64,000 nt of DNA from contig CM049318.1 in NCBI GenBank assembly GCA_026874595.1, forward strand, positions 20,435,456 to 20,499,455. The letters are read 5' to 3'. Below the pieces are notes generated by a model, which did no database searches, was not told the origin of the DNA, and saw only the letters and a program-made list of their open reading frames with translations. The position numbers and the translations under genes are program-made. Positions 46,661 to 61,600 of this stretch are shown here, piece after piece. Source of the DNA: Sipunculus nudus (taxonomy: Eukaryota > Annelida > Sipuncula > Golfingiida > Sipunculidae). Every line of letters begins with the position of its first letter. The first letter of the stretch is position 1.

Positions 46661-49600
46661 GAGAGACAGAGAGAGGGGATGGAGCATTCAACAGTACTTA
46701 AACACCTGGAAGGCTAAAATCTAAAATATTATGAAAAGCAGATAAAGTCTGATTGGAAAGGTAATCTTGGCCATGGTTGGTTGATATGATTGAAGAAATT
46801 GTTGCAGATAATATTTTGAGATCTGACCATGTGTTTCCATTGGTTACCTTTTTGATAAGCTGTTGACAGTTCAACAGTTTACAGATTTGTTTAATGAGAT
46901 CCAATTATTTAAATAAACCTATTTTCTGTTTTATCATATGTATACAGTAGCCATAAGTCCCCACTTAACAGGTGGAAGGATTGATGGGAGGAGGGGGTTA
47001 TGATGGGAGTTAAAACACCTCAGTCTTTCTGTATATATTACCTTTAATTATTAAATTTAATGGAAAAGCAACAGAACTATTGTTCACAGTGCCAAAGAGC
47101 AAGGACCTATGGGGTGGGGGAAGGGAATGGTAGGAGTTTCAGTACCCTTGTATATTCATACAGGATATTAAATTGAATATTAAAGTGCTTACAGAGAGAA
47201 AAAATTTTTATTCATAATTATTAAATATTTAAACAGGCAGAAAGCAAATCATTTTTATTCCTATTCTAATGAGCCAGGAAAAATTGACAATGTTTGCCTT
47301 TATTCCTTTTTTTTCAATACATCATTTTTTTGTTTAAAAATGTAACTACACATTTACAGTATAACATATATATATATATGAATATTTCAGTTGATTCACA
47401 TTTCTAAATTGCTTCAACATTCATAGCTAATTAATCTGGTTTATAGTATCTGTCAACAGAATGGGGTGCAGGGAGAATGGGAGGCTTAGGGTTGAGAGAG
47501 AATGGGAGAGAAAGAGAGAGAGAGAGAAAGAGAGAGAGCAAGAGAGAGTGAGCTAGACTGTCATGGAGAGAGAGAGAGAGAGAGCATAAGAGAGAGAGAT
47601 AGACTGCAAGAGAGAGAGAGAGGCTCTCTGGTAATTACTGCCTGACCCAGACAGGCAGTGGCTAGGTCAGAGGTTGAACTGGTTATGTTATACTGCCCAA
47701 GCACACATTTCACTGACTAGATGAAAACAATCAAGGCATGGTGTTTGAAAACTTGAATGACATCTACAGTTTTTGATCATTGGTTTCAAATTTCAGATTT
47801 TAACAGATGAAATGCTTATGTGTACATGTTGTGAAAATTAAATCCACAGCACTAAGACTAGAAACAGGAAATAAATGTCCACTGTAAGTCATTATCATGC
47901 ATGCTTTTTACAAAGGAGTTAACTGTTATTCAATAATTTCAGGTTGCCCACAGCCAAAAGTACCATTAGCACAAATGATATGAGAGTTAAACTATTCATT
48001 AAAAATTAATTGGGCAAAATATAATTTTAATTAAAAAATATTAACAGTAACATTTGAAAAGATTTCTTTTAATAATATAATTGAAATAAATGATTAAAAT
48101 AAAATTATAAAATATATTCATGAATGCATTAATGAATACATTTTGAAAGTATTTGCACTCAAATTCTTTCTTTTTACCTGTATTAGTATTTGTATTAATT
48201 TACATTATTGAACTATTGAATTTTTTTTAATCATATTTGAATACAATTAGTAAGTATTCACTCAAGGTCTCATATTTATTCAGTTAAAGTCAAATGAAAC
48301 TGTTGAGAATCCAGAATATACAAATTTCACAAATTTAAATAATGACTGTAACTACCTGGTTTTATGGCTTTAATTTATAAAAAAAAATTATATTCACTTT
48401 TGAATACTTTCACATCACTATCAAGACACTTATGACAATTATTAACATTATAAACATCATAATGAGAACTTGTCTTTAAGACCTGATTTTTTTATCAGAT
48501 TTTAAAAATTTTATTATTTTTTAAATTTGTATCAGTAAAAAAGAAAATAATCTCTACTACTAAACTAATACATGTGTTAAAAATAACCCAAGGATCAAAA
48601 CAAACCAATATATTATACAAGGAGCAAACTGGAGTTGGAAGTTTTTAATTTTATTACCTGAAATAAAGTTATCAGACAAATAAATTTTGATTATTTACCC
48701 AGTATCATGTAACAGCTGATACAACCATGAGTCTGAATGTTATTATTCAAACATACTGACATCTTTAATGAGCACTTGTCTGAATTTTTTTTACATATTT
48801 CCTTTTTTTTAAATTTTGTAATAAAAAAACCTAACAAATTAAACACCTGGAAAAGACCTGGAAATTTAGAATATTTAATATGATCAAATGCATCCTTGTC
48901 TATCATTTACTTGCTTCACATAATCCCTTATAGTAAACAACATTTTTATTTAATTATTTATTTTTCATTTTTATGATTGAAATTAAAAAATACCCAATGG
49001 TGACTGCATGGTGTCATTTGAAATATATTTTCAGCAATCCATGAAAGATCCATAAAACATCAGTAATTGCAAGGTCCCTGTTACTCATTAACCATCAAAA
49101 TTCCTTTTCCATTTATTTTTCTTAAAGTTGTTATTGTAAACCAATAATTGTTTAAAATTATTGTTTATTGTTATGTTTTTGACCAAACAATTACAAGAGG
49201 AGGGGGGCTGAATGGCTATATCCAGCTTAGAGCTGGCTTGCTGCAGTATATGCCTCACTTCAAGCATGAAAGGTCAATATGGGGACATATAGAGGTGCTT
49301 CAGGACAGCCTAGGTGTGACATGGTCTCATAAAAAATGTAATAAAAGCTACAGTTTTTGGTCAATTCCTTTCAAATTTCAGAATTTAGAAGCTGAAATCC
49401 TTACGTGTGCATGATATGTAAATTAAACCAACAGTACTTACAGGGAAAAAATGTGCCATGCCTAAATTTGGGCAAAATTTTAGGTACTGATTTCATATTA
49501 ATGCTAATAACTTATAAAATTTGAAAAATTCAGATCTAATTTTCGGTATACAATTGAGTTATATCCCTGAAAAGAAGTCTCTAGCTTCAGCCATTCTTAT

Positions 49601-52600
49601 GTTAAGTGAGTTAATATATTTCCTGATTTTTTATGAGGTGCATTTTGTTCCGGCCCATAACTTCAACAAATTACGCAATACTGACCTAATTTTTGGTAGG
49701 TATTTAGAAAATGTATGGAAGAATATGCATATACACTATGATCAAAATCAGATTAGTGGTTTTGATATTAGGCAGTCTTATAGTGTAACAATGGTTTTTT
49801 ATAGAAAATGGAGGTTTTTCCTTAATATCTCGAAAGAACGAAGTCCTAATGACCCAATTTTTGGTATGGTAAGAGAATTTGGGGACATCTAACTGTATGC
49901 CGAATTTCGGATTTGTAGATCTAACGGTTTCAAAACGTGCCAGTTTAACGGACAGACGGATGGACGGACAGCAGACGGACAAAGGACCACGACTATAGCT
50001 CAGATGACTTATAGTCAGCTGAGCTAAAAATGCTTAAAAATTCTAAAAAATACAGGTGGCACCTCCAGTGTGCAGGAAATGATGAAACACTCCATGATCA
50101 ATATGCATACAAAGAATTATGGTGAACAATGCATTAGTTGATCAGATACTTGAGCTTTTGTATCAAATTTTCCATTATTCTGGGGGCAGAGGTTATGGGT
50201 AACAGAGACCTTATTCCAGGTTTCCAAGGAGATTTTTCATGGACCTCTCTTGATGTTACCTTAGAAGATTCCAGGTCTAGCGGTAACAATTTGTGCCCTG
50301 TTAACGGGCAGACGACCGGAAGGCAGGATGGTCAGACGACTAGATGACCAGACGGACAATGGACAAAGAGTGATTGCAAAAGCTCTATGACTTACAGTCA
50401 GCTGAGCTAAAAAGTAAAAGGTAAAGGTTTGGGTTTTTACCCTTGTATCTGTGACGTCACTCTCGGGCCTGTTAATTATTGTAGTCTTTCCCAGGTCTCT
50501 GGGGAGCATACAACCAAGCAGCCACGCACAATTCTATAAGGTTTTTTCATTCCACATTTTGCCTGTTGCCTATGCTTGACCAGAACCCATACACTCCAGC
50601 ATGGAGAGAGCGTACCCTTGTGGGAAAGACTTTGGCCAGTAGTCTTAGCATGGAAAGTGGTCAGAACAAGATGAAAACCCACAACCTTGCGGTCACAAGT
50701 CTGGCAAACTAACCATTACTCCACCACACTCCATAACAAGAACACAGATCGCATCATTTATTTTATAAAATCTGTCAGTCCTATAAATACATGATGAAAA
50801 CTGCAACATAGAGGATGATTGCTAGGAAATGTGTTTCTCTTAAGGTGTCTGCTAGAAACAAGAAGTCATTAAGTATAATCTGTCTCATATTAAAATCCAC
50901 AGACCTTGTAGATTGGTACACGATGTGACCAGCTTCTTCAGACACTCCGTGTTCATGAATCGACAGTTACCAAGGCGGAGGCAGATCAGGGTGGTCCCAA
51001 TTTCATTTATAAAGCTATAAAATATACACAATTCTTGGATTAAACAGTAACCATATTTTAACAGACACTAAAGAGATCACTGTACAACAGTTCCACCTAT
51101 TCAGATTGATCCAATGAAAGTGATTTAATACAGTTTTCACCCACAGTAAAATGTGATGAAGGGAACATCATTTTCCAGTAATGTGAATATAGTTGGGGTA
51201 ATATGTACTTCAAGCAGACAAGCAAATGCAGGTGCTCATCTTTACAGCCATTTTACATATGAAAATGATCTAACATAATTATTTTCCTTTACCTATTTTA
51301 ATAAAATAATTTCAGACAGGAACTGGTCTAAGTACTATCGTAATCATGAATTTCACAAGAATGACTATATCTCCTGAATATTTTCAAAGATTAAATAAAA
51401 CAATGATTCATACCTCACATTACTGAAATATATCTGTAATATTTAAGCAAAATTATACTTACCTGCAGAATGTCTGAGGGCTGATATCACCGTATCCACC
51501 ACACCAAGATAAGTCCAGCTTCTGTATTGCCTTACATCGAGACTGGAGGCCTATTAATGCATTGTCAGTCACCTGCAGATTGATAACAAAAAAAAATCTT
51601 AACAACTCTACCTAAGTACAATATTACTTCAGGAAATGACTAATTAAAGCACAGGTAGAAGTACAGATTTTGCAGTGTACCTGAGTAAAAGATGAGTAGA
51701 GGTTTGTTCTTCAGGCAAATATATATTTTTTATTTAAATAAACACCCTAACACTGTCCATCTTATTCTTACCTTGTCCCAGTATGGCTGTAGATTCAACT
51801 CTGTATAAAGGAGTGGGTCATGGCAGTGTTGAGCAAATAATCTGGAACAGACACAGCACCATTATTAAGAAATATTGTTCCATAAATTGAAGAGTCACAG
51901 TTTTGCACTTTGTTTCAGTTATGATAAGATACAGTAGTATTAAAACCCCAATTATAAGCATGAACGGCAATGTTTGTCTAAAACAGACCCCTGTAAGGCC
52001 ATCAACATCTAAAATATGTTCATGTTTATTTTTCACCATTTGGATAGATATACAGTACAGGAAAAAAAATTCTATGCATGCTGAAAACTTCTGTTCTAAA
52101 ATTAGGCCAGTGTCTCTTCAAGTTCTATTAAGAAAATCTTAATTATTTTTTTCTTTGATGTAACTATTATCAGCAAATTTTCAAGTGCATGATTGGCATT
52201 GTCAGTCCCCATCTCAAATACTCATTACCTCGACAACACGGTGAAGATATATGCTGGCAACTGTTTACCAAATAAGGAAAATCATATTAACTGCCAGCAG
52301 GCCATCATTGAAAAGTCAGTATATTTTGCAAACATAAATCAGGATTCAGCGTGAAAGGATGTACATTTATATTTGATATGGGTCAGCTGCTATACAGCAA
52401 GATTAGACATGTAATCAAACCTTTATTAATCTGACAAGATACAATGTAAAGCATTAACACAGACAGCCTATTTTATTTTTGTATTATTATATAGACCCAT
52501 GGGTACACAGTACTACACACACACACACAAATACTCAAGTCCTAATTTTGTACCTGTGTTCTCTAATAGAATTACTCAGGCTCAAGTACTTCCTTTGTAC

Positions 52601-55600
52601 TATTAGACTGCTTGTGATGAGTTTTACACTGGCGAAACTTACCTACATACACATGAAAGACGGCACAAAGAAACTAAATCCAGGTAAGATAATATCAAGT
52701 TAATCACTTCTTCCTGAAAAAGTATGAATATTTAATTAGGGGGATTTGAATATTATTCTGAGAGAAGTATGAATATTCATGTGAGAAAAAATTAATCAAA
52801 CCTGCATGCACAAAAAGAGATGACTATGATTATCCAACATGTATCTGTCACAAAATTTCAGAGGAATTCAGAAGCACTACTGGTACATGCATAGCATGTT
52901 TAATTTGAAGTAAGTGACCCATGGCCTAAAGAGCTCAGTTGAACATTGTGTGTATACATGCAGCAAAGGCATGTATATATTACACATCCTGTCTTTTGTA
53001 GCCAGAAGCTTTTGCATAGTTCTTGCACCAACAGTCCATAAATGTTTGCTGCAAGTTGAATTTGAGGAAAGTGTACCATCTTCAAAAATTACAGATCATT
53101 AATAAGTAGGCAGTTAATATAATTAAAAAGATGAGAAATTATGAGTGCCTGTAAATGACATTTGAGAAACCAAACATTTTATGCAAACATCAACTGGCAA
53201 TTTATAATCAGTGAATAAATTTCAATATGTGATACTAATACCAATACAGTATCTGTCTTTGTATTATGATGTACCAGTGCAGTGGGCTTTCACTACAGCA
53301 ACAGAGATCATGGATAAAAAATACTACTTACTGGTAAACAGTCAAAGTGACCATTCCCCGTTCCCCCTGTCCCTGGTTTACTGTCTAACGACAGCTGGTC
53401 CAGGTGCTGAGGTAGACTGTTATAATTTGCGTTGCTGGAGTTTTTCCTTTTGGCTGGCAGTCCATGTAGTCTGACTGCATCAAGCTCAAGGTAATATTCT
53501 AAATGCTTATGATTGAATTCTAACCGAATAATACTGTAAAACAAACAGGATACAGGTCATTTAAAGTTGTGGGAGGTAGATTTTAATTTCTGTTAACTAT
53601 GGCACATAATAGTGAAATAACATTTAATGTACTTAGTATGTGTGTTTAACATTAGATCATCAGATCTAATTTTTTTATTTTAAGGATAGATCCCTGACCA
53701 CTAGGTGGCAGTCTACTGCATGAGGATGAAAGCAGCCATACTATAAGAAAGAAAGGTTATTACTAAACATTCTGGATACCATGTATTTATATGCACCAGG
53801 CCTACAATAATTCAGAAGTTGTAACCTATTATTAAGACATTAATGTGAACCTCAGAGGGACTATCATGATTTAAATATTTTGAGGCTCTGGAGACAAAGG
53901 TTCTACTGCTCTGGCATCTAATGTCTTAACCACTTAGTTATGACAAAGCTCTAAATATTCACTAAAGTAAGAAGAACTGGTATAAGAGTCTCAATTAAAT
54001 TAGTTGCTTTAAGACAGATAACCAATGGAATGGACAAACAGTTTATAATACAAAATAGGGCATCTCCAAAAAAGTTTTCATCATTTACATGTAATTTTAT
54101 TACATGTACTGTGGTATAACATAAACACATGGCAAAATACTCTAATTTGTAGAATAAAGCCTCACTCAAGGGGAAGTTGGATAGTATTATTTATTGCACA
54201 GACAGGTGTCAGCAACTCAGGGACACTAGAGAATGCAGTCTTGATGGTTGTCTTTGTATAGTTAAATCTACCCCAGCTAAAGCAATCTAGTAAGCTTGTT
54301 CTTTTTGGGGTCTTCATGCAACTGTATCTGATCTGCTGACCATTTTACTGATGTATCAGTCTCTTAACCTGTGAACATCTGTGGAGTTCAAATTTTGTAT
54401 GGGACTTCGTGACAGGTTGTATCATTCATTACCTGTTATTTTTATTTTACATCCTTGTATCACCCAGGCCTGGTGACTACCACACCTGAGACACATACTT
54501 ACTTAACTGGACTGGAAGTAGGATTTATTGGTGGACTGAAGATGCGAGCTGCAGGAGGTGGTGTCTGAGTGGAGCCTGACCACAAGGTCTGCCATCTGCA
54601 TGGAGAGTGAATTCACAAGATTCTTGATTCAGTATATGGGTATTGCAGAAATAAACAACAATACAATAAATAATGCCTCACATCAAGTTCTCACACTTGG
54701 CTTTATTTATATAAATATCTTCCTTATCAATAAAATCATATTTTCTTTAAAGAATCTCCTTTGTCATTTCACCATTAAAAATATCATCAGAATACTGCAA
54801 CAAAACTTTCTCTGCAGAAACAGCAAGTCATTAGTGAGCAATAATTTCCTTATAAAAGGAAAAAAACTTTAAACTTGATCAAATATACAGAATGTTTTCA
54901 TCAAAAAATGCAAAAAAAAAGGCAAAAAATAAAATTACAAAAATAACTGATAATACAATACCTGATAAGTTGTTACTTACTTATCACTTTATTAAGAATT
55001 AAATATTTCCTAACATCATACATTCAAAAATTCACAAGTCAGATATTTAATCTGACATATTGATTTACCTGATCATAAGAAAAATTAAAATCACCTCCTA
55101 TTTGTTTTCTTTCTTTTAGGGCTATTCCAAAATTTCCATTTATACCTGCAGGAGTTGCTTTGCGGACCATCAACTGAGGAGCTTCCATCACATGCCAAGA
55201 TTCTTACAACTCCACCAGGATGGTACGTCTCAAAAATTTCAATCTTGGTTGGGTACACAGGTTCCATGAATGATAACTCTGTCAAAGAATGCAAAATTAA
55301 TGAGTAAAAAAAATCAAACAAGAGATGAACTGTTCCTTTTTACTTTCAAGATACTTTTTTTAAAGACTTCTCTTTTAAAAAGGTTTTTTTAGAAGTAATT
55401 ATACCATACATGAAGCATTTAGCTGGGGCGGTGGAGTAATAGTTAAGGACCGGGCTCATGATTGAGACAGTCACAAGTTTAAATCCCGGTCAGACCTCCA
55501 CCATGCCAGGACCCTTGGGCAAGGTCCCAACCGCATGTGTGCCTCTGTCCACCCAGCAGTAGAAATGGGTACCAGTAAGTACTGGGAAGGTAACTTGCGA

Positions 55601-58600
55601 TGGTCTAGTGTCCCATCCAGGAGTTTAACTCCCTAAGTCACTTCATGCTACTGAAACCAGGATAAGCTCCAGTCTGATGAGCCACTAGCCTCAGGTGTAT
55701 AAAACCTGACAGACTTAACCTTTTCACTCTTACATTCAACTATACGGTTTGATCCCTTTCCAGGTCATTTTCAGGGTTCACCTTGGACCTGGGTAAAACC
55801 TACTTTACCCAGCTCAGTGGGTAAACCTTGGTTAAAAGTATTTTACCCATTTTTTTGCCCACTTTATTACCCAACCTTTTCTTATACTTTTGCTTAGTTT
55901 TAAGCTTAGTTTTTTTCAGATTGGCTTGTAATTTATAAACACATATTGTAAAAATTGGTAGCAAGCAAGTGGCCTCTGACCACATTACTCCCACAAAAAA
56001 GCCAGTCACCAATCGCACTTTAAGTCATGTTTGGCTGTGCAGGGCACATCACTCTAATCAATAAGAATTAGGGTTAAAACCAAGGAATCCTAGGTAATAC
56101 CTGGATAAAACCTATTTACCCAGCACAGACTTTAGTTGGGTAAAACTTGGTTTTACTCATGTGTAGGGTAAAATTAGTGAACCGTGGTCATTATAGTAGT
56201 GCAGATCTGAGCAGGGGCGGATCCAGGATTTAGGAAAAGGGGGGTCCAACCCAGTAGGACTAATGAAAATCCTAATCAAGGGACCCATGGGTCACATCGC
56301 TCAGCTGAATTTAGGAAAATGTTAGTAACTGCAACACATTTTTATTTCATCTGGTTTTTCATGTATATTATCATTAGAAAAGCTATGAGAGAATGGCCCT
56401 GCTTTAATGAAACTCTGTATATTATAGAATAATGGACATGAGCTAAACCATTTAGTGATGCACCAAGGGAACAAATAGGCCTACGGTAAGTGTTATATAA
56501 AAGTAAAATTTCATAAACAAATAATGTGTGAAGGTAACTATGTTTTCAAAAGTTAAATAAATGGCCATTACATTAGATCCTAATATTTCATCACATTTGA
56601 ATATAAGGATTAACTTCCTGAATTTTTTTTCTTTAAAACAATCAAAATTGTCCAAGTCCCATCAAAAAGAATTTATTTAACATTAAAATTATAAGATTCA
56701 TCTTGTTTATTAGTCCTGTGTATTGAAGAGGTGGGTTGGGGGAGGGGTCTCCGTTGTTACTGCTCTCTGCTGAAAACAAGGGACCCATGGGTCATGGCGC
56801 TTAGCTGTTATATAGGATAAAAAATATGATTTGGGAAAGAGGCACATGCTGGTTTTGTGTGGAAATAAATATAAGCTTTATTATGAGTTGTTGGTGTTTA
56901 GTTTATGTATGATTTTGATAGTATCTTTGGAGACAGGGAAGAGGATTGATTTCATTTATTTTATTAACAAATGGAGTGCTATTGTCACACAGATTTTGCC
57001 TTGGCCATATAACTTATTAGCAGCACATATAATAAAAGAGTTTAACTAATTATTAAAATTTAATAACAAATATTGTGCCAATATAATTTTTATTTTAAAA
57101 AATAATAAGAAAATCATGATTTTTTAAAATAAAATATAACTGAAATGATTACTGAAATAATATTATAGAATATATTCATGAATGCATTCATGAATACATT
57201 TTGAAAGAATCTGCACTGGTATTCAAAAACTTTCATTTTTACCTGAATTCCCATTCTTATGCAATAAAATTTTTTAATATATTATATATTCATATTCGTA
57301 TTCAAATACATTTACAAAGCATTCGCACCATGTCTATTATTTATTCAGTTTTAGCCAAACAATGATGTTGAGAATCCAGAATATACAAAATTCACAAATT
57401 TAAATAATGATCATAAGTACCTGGTTTTATGGCTTTTATTTATATTAAAAAAAATAAATGTAATATATTCACTTTGGACTACTTTCACTTCAAGCTACAC
57501 ACTAGACACAGTAGGAATCTACATTAATATTATCAACTGCATCTTTGTCTATCATTAATTTCCTTCATATGATCCCTAATGATTAGTAATGAATAATATG
57601 ATTTATTTTTTTATCATTAAAATTTAACTGAAAAATACCATAGGTGACTGCATGGTGTTATAGCTTCAGCAATCCTCTTGTTAAGGGAGTAAATATATTT
57701 CTTGATTTTTTAAAGTGCATCATGTTTGGGCCCATAACTTTAAACAATTAGGCAATACTGACATCATTTCTGGCATGTGCATAGCAAATGTATAGAAAAA
57801 TATGTATATTATATATGATCAAAGTCAGATCAGTGGTTTTGATATAAGGCAGTTTTTCAGTGTAACAATTGGTTTTTAATAGAAAAATGAAGTTTTTCAT
57901 TAATATTTCGAAGGAATTAAGTCCTAGTGATCAAATTCTTGGCATGGTAGGGGATTTTGGAGACATCTGACTGTATGCCAAATTTAAGGAACTTAGAGCT
58001 GAAGCTGGGGAGCTTAGCTCTAGCAAACTGCATAACACTAGCTTGATGTAAACAATATGTGACATGGTGCTTGAAAACTTGAATAAAATCTACAGTTTTT
58101 GATCAACTGGTTTCAAATTTTTGGTGTTAACAGTTGAAATGGTAACAAAAACATGCTTTGAAAATTAAATCCTCAGCAGTTTCAGGGAAAAAAACGTGCC
58201 ATGGTCAAACTTGGGCAAAATTTAAGGTACTACTTTTATATTTTTGCCAATATTTAAAAAAAATTTAACAGATTTTGATCTAATTTTTGGTATACAATTA
58301 AATTTTGATCAATTTAAGTTGTATTACTGAAAAAAAAGTCCCTACCTTGAACACTTTTGGTCTTAAGTGACCAAATATCTTTCCTGATTTTTTTACAAAG
58401 TCCATTATGTTTGGGCCCATAACTTTTTTAAATTAAATAATACTGACTTAATTTCTGGCATGTACATAGGAACTATATAGAGGAATATTTATGGTAAATA
58501 TGAAGAAAACCAGATGAGTGGTTTTGATATTAGGCATTCCTGAAGTGTGAAAATAGATTTCTAATAAAAAAAATTGAGGTTTTTCCTTAATATCTCGAAG

Positions 58601-61600
58601 GAACGAAGTCCTACTGACCCAATTTTTTTTGCATGGTAGGAAATTTTGGGGACATCTAACTGTATGCCAAATTAAAGATTCGTAGGTCCAATGGTGTCGA
58701 AATGTGCCAGTCTTACGGATGGACATCAAGACGGACGGACGGACGGCACGACAGACGGACGGACAATGGACCACGACTATAGCTCAGATGACTTATAGTC
58801 AGCTGAGCTAAAAATGTTAATTTTAAGATTCATCTAGTTCATAGTACAGGTCTGTCAATAGAATGGGGGGGGGGGGGGGGGGGAGGGGTGCCAGAGAAAA
58901 AGGCTCCCTGTGGTATGGTATTTACTGCAGACAGCCTGATCAAGCTCAACTCAGTGGTGAGAGCTGCACTGAATGACCTACAGTCACCAAAGAAGACTGC
59001 TTGACAATGTAAGGGAATACAACAAGAGCCTAAAAAAAAATTCAATAACTAGCCTAATTTTACAGCTTTTATTTTCAAATTTCAGATTTAAACAGATCAA
59101 ATCCTCATGTGCACATGCTGTGAAAATTAAATCCACAGTAATTAAAGAAAAAAACATGCCGTGGCCAAAGTTGGGCAAAATTTAAGGTACCAATTTTGAT
59201 TTTTGCTAATATTTTAAAAAATTTTAAATATTTTGATCTAATTTTGGGTATACATTTTAATTTTGATTAATTAAAGTTATATTACTGAAAAAAAGTCCTT
59301 AGCTTTAACAGGTTTTGTGTTAAGCGATAAAATATCTTTCCTGATTTTTTACAAAATGCATTATGTTTGAGCCCATAACTTTTTTAAATTATATAATACA
59401 GACCTTATTTCTGGCATGTACACAGGAACTATATAGAGGAATATTTATGGTAAATATGAGGAAAAACAGATGAGTGGTTTTGATATTAGGCAGTCCTGAA
59501 GTGTGAAAATATGTTATTAATAAAAAATTGAGGTTTTTCCTTAATTTCTCAAAGGAACAAAGTTGAAAAGACCAAGTTTTCAGCTTGGTAGGAGATCTTT
59601 GGGACATCTAACATTATGCCAACAGCCACGGGAGCATAGAGATGTGCACTGAATGACCTACAGTCACCAAAGTGGACTGCTTGATAATGTAGGGGAATAC
59701 AACAAGAGCCTAAAAAAAATTTCAATAAATAGCCTAATTTTGCAGCTTTTATTTTCAAATATCAGGTTTTAACAGATTAAATCCTTATGTGTACATGCTG
59801 TGAAAATTAAATCCACAGTACTTACAGGAAAAAAACGTGCCGTGGCCAAAGTTGGGCAAAATTTAAGGTACTAATTTTATATTTTTGTCAATATTTAAAA
59901 AAATTTAACAGATTTTGATCTAATTTTTGGTATACAATTAAATTTTGATTAATTAAAGTTGTATTACTGAAAAAAGTCCCTACCTTTAACACTTTTGGTC
60001 TTAAGTGACCTGATATCTTTCCTGATTTTTTTATAAAGTCCATTATGTTTGGGCCCATAACTTTTTTAAATTAAATAATACTGACTTAATTTCTGGCAAG
60101 TACATAGAAACTATTTAGAGGAATATTCATGGTAAATATGAAGAAAACCAGATGAGTGGTCCTGAAGTGTGAAAATAGATTTCTAATAAAAAATTGAGGT
60201 TTTTCCTTAATATCTCGAAGGAACAAAGTCCCATTGACCCAATTTTCGGCATGGTAGGAGATTTTTTTGGGGACATCTAACTGTATGCCGAATTTCAGAT
60301 TCGTAGGTCCAATGGTGTTGAAACATGCCAGTCTTACAGACGGACATCCGGACAGACAGACAGACGGACGACGGACAATGGACCACGACTATAGCTCAGA
60401 TGAATTATAGTAAGCTGAGCTAAAAAATGGTCCCCGGGCTCGGAAAGGGGGGGGGGGGGTCCAGGCAGCCAAATTTTGTCTGAAACCCTTTAAAAAAGGT
60501 TGCTTTTGAGGAAAAGGGGGGTCACCTAGACCCCCCCCCTTGGATCCACTTCTGCTGAGTTTGTCACTATCTGAATATAAAACATGACTGACCTACAAAA
60601 TCCTGGCTGATGAATGATGCTGGTGTCTTCTTCAGTGGTTTGACACTAGAAGGCGCCATCTCCCACCACGGTCCATAGGTTCTCTACAATTACACAAATA
60701 CACTGTGCAGACCACATAAGGCACTTTAACAGATAGGCATCCAATACACATTTTGATAGTGAGAAACACATAGCTTATTAATGAGTAATGTAGGCTTGTA
60801 AATTGTGACGGCCCTTTGAATCATTTCAATGATTATTTACCTTCGACTCTCAATAAAATTGTAACCTTAGTACTAAATTTCTGACTTTCTTGTAAATAAA
60901 ATTTAATATAATACCGCAATGGAAGGCAGTTAACTTTAGTTAGTACAGTGAGCCTTTTGTTCATTACCACCATTTTTGTTTCTATGCTCGTGGAGTGCCT
61001 AACCAGCAAGAGCTGAAACCATATTTTGAGCACAAACACAATAAATAGTCTTAATATTGCAGCATGCTCTGTCAAAGTTGACAGTGCACTTAGGGTTTTG
61101 GTGTGGTGCTTGTATAAAATTATAATCAAAACTAATTGCTTTTGAGATTAAGGACTGATTACAATTAAATCAATGGGGTTGGAATTCAATGCATCAATTA
61201 TTTGATGAACTGCTACATCTCTGGAGTGGCCATTAGCTAGTAGCTACAATGTTATATCAAAGGGTTGTAAAATACATTGTTTTACTTGACTGTTTCAGTG
61301 TTTTGACAGTATTCATTTGATTTTCATTATAAAGTTTACAACGTACAGAAGGTGAAAACTGTAATAAAATATGAATGCTTATAACAATGAGTAAATTCCT
61401 TTAAAAGTAAACATTTTGTCATAATCATTTTGAGACATGCTATGAATTTATGAATGTAGATGCAGTATCCATCTCTGTATAAAGTTGGATAAATGCAAGT
61501 CTGCATTCTGCAAGTATCTTGATCCAAATCACTAAATTCTAAAGTTTATTCAAATAATTGTAATCTGTTGTACTTGAATTTCTCTTCTTTTTTTTAATAC

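Larger units (their letters stand above)
40300..51572 (-). other. FBXL4: FBXL4 leucine-rich repeats (exons 8-15)
   Basis: Residues ~284-576 form about ten cysteine-containing LRRs: [73 protein letters not shown] and DVSFCAGI. Exons roughly follow single repeats. The substrate-facing C-terminus ends in a short basic-Ser tail ([10 protein letters not shown]). Confidence 0.9.

Noticed and set aside
46539-46724. Arg/Glu-rich plus-strand open frame
   Set aside because: Produced by the (GA)n microsatellite at 46626-46676.
55091-55145. Continuation of FBXL4 exon 3 past 55146 ([12 protein letters not shown])
   Set aside because: It superficially resembles the human RWEILWS region, but splicing at 55146 into 54595 gives a better match (RWQTLWSG) and keeps the frame into exon 5.
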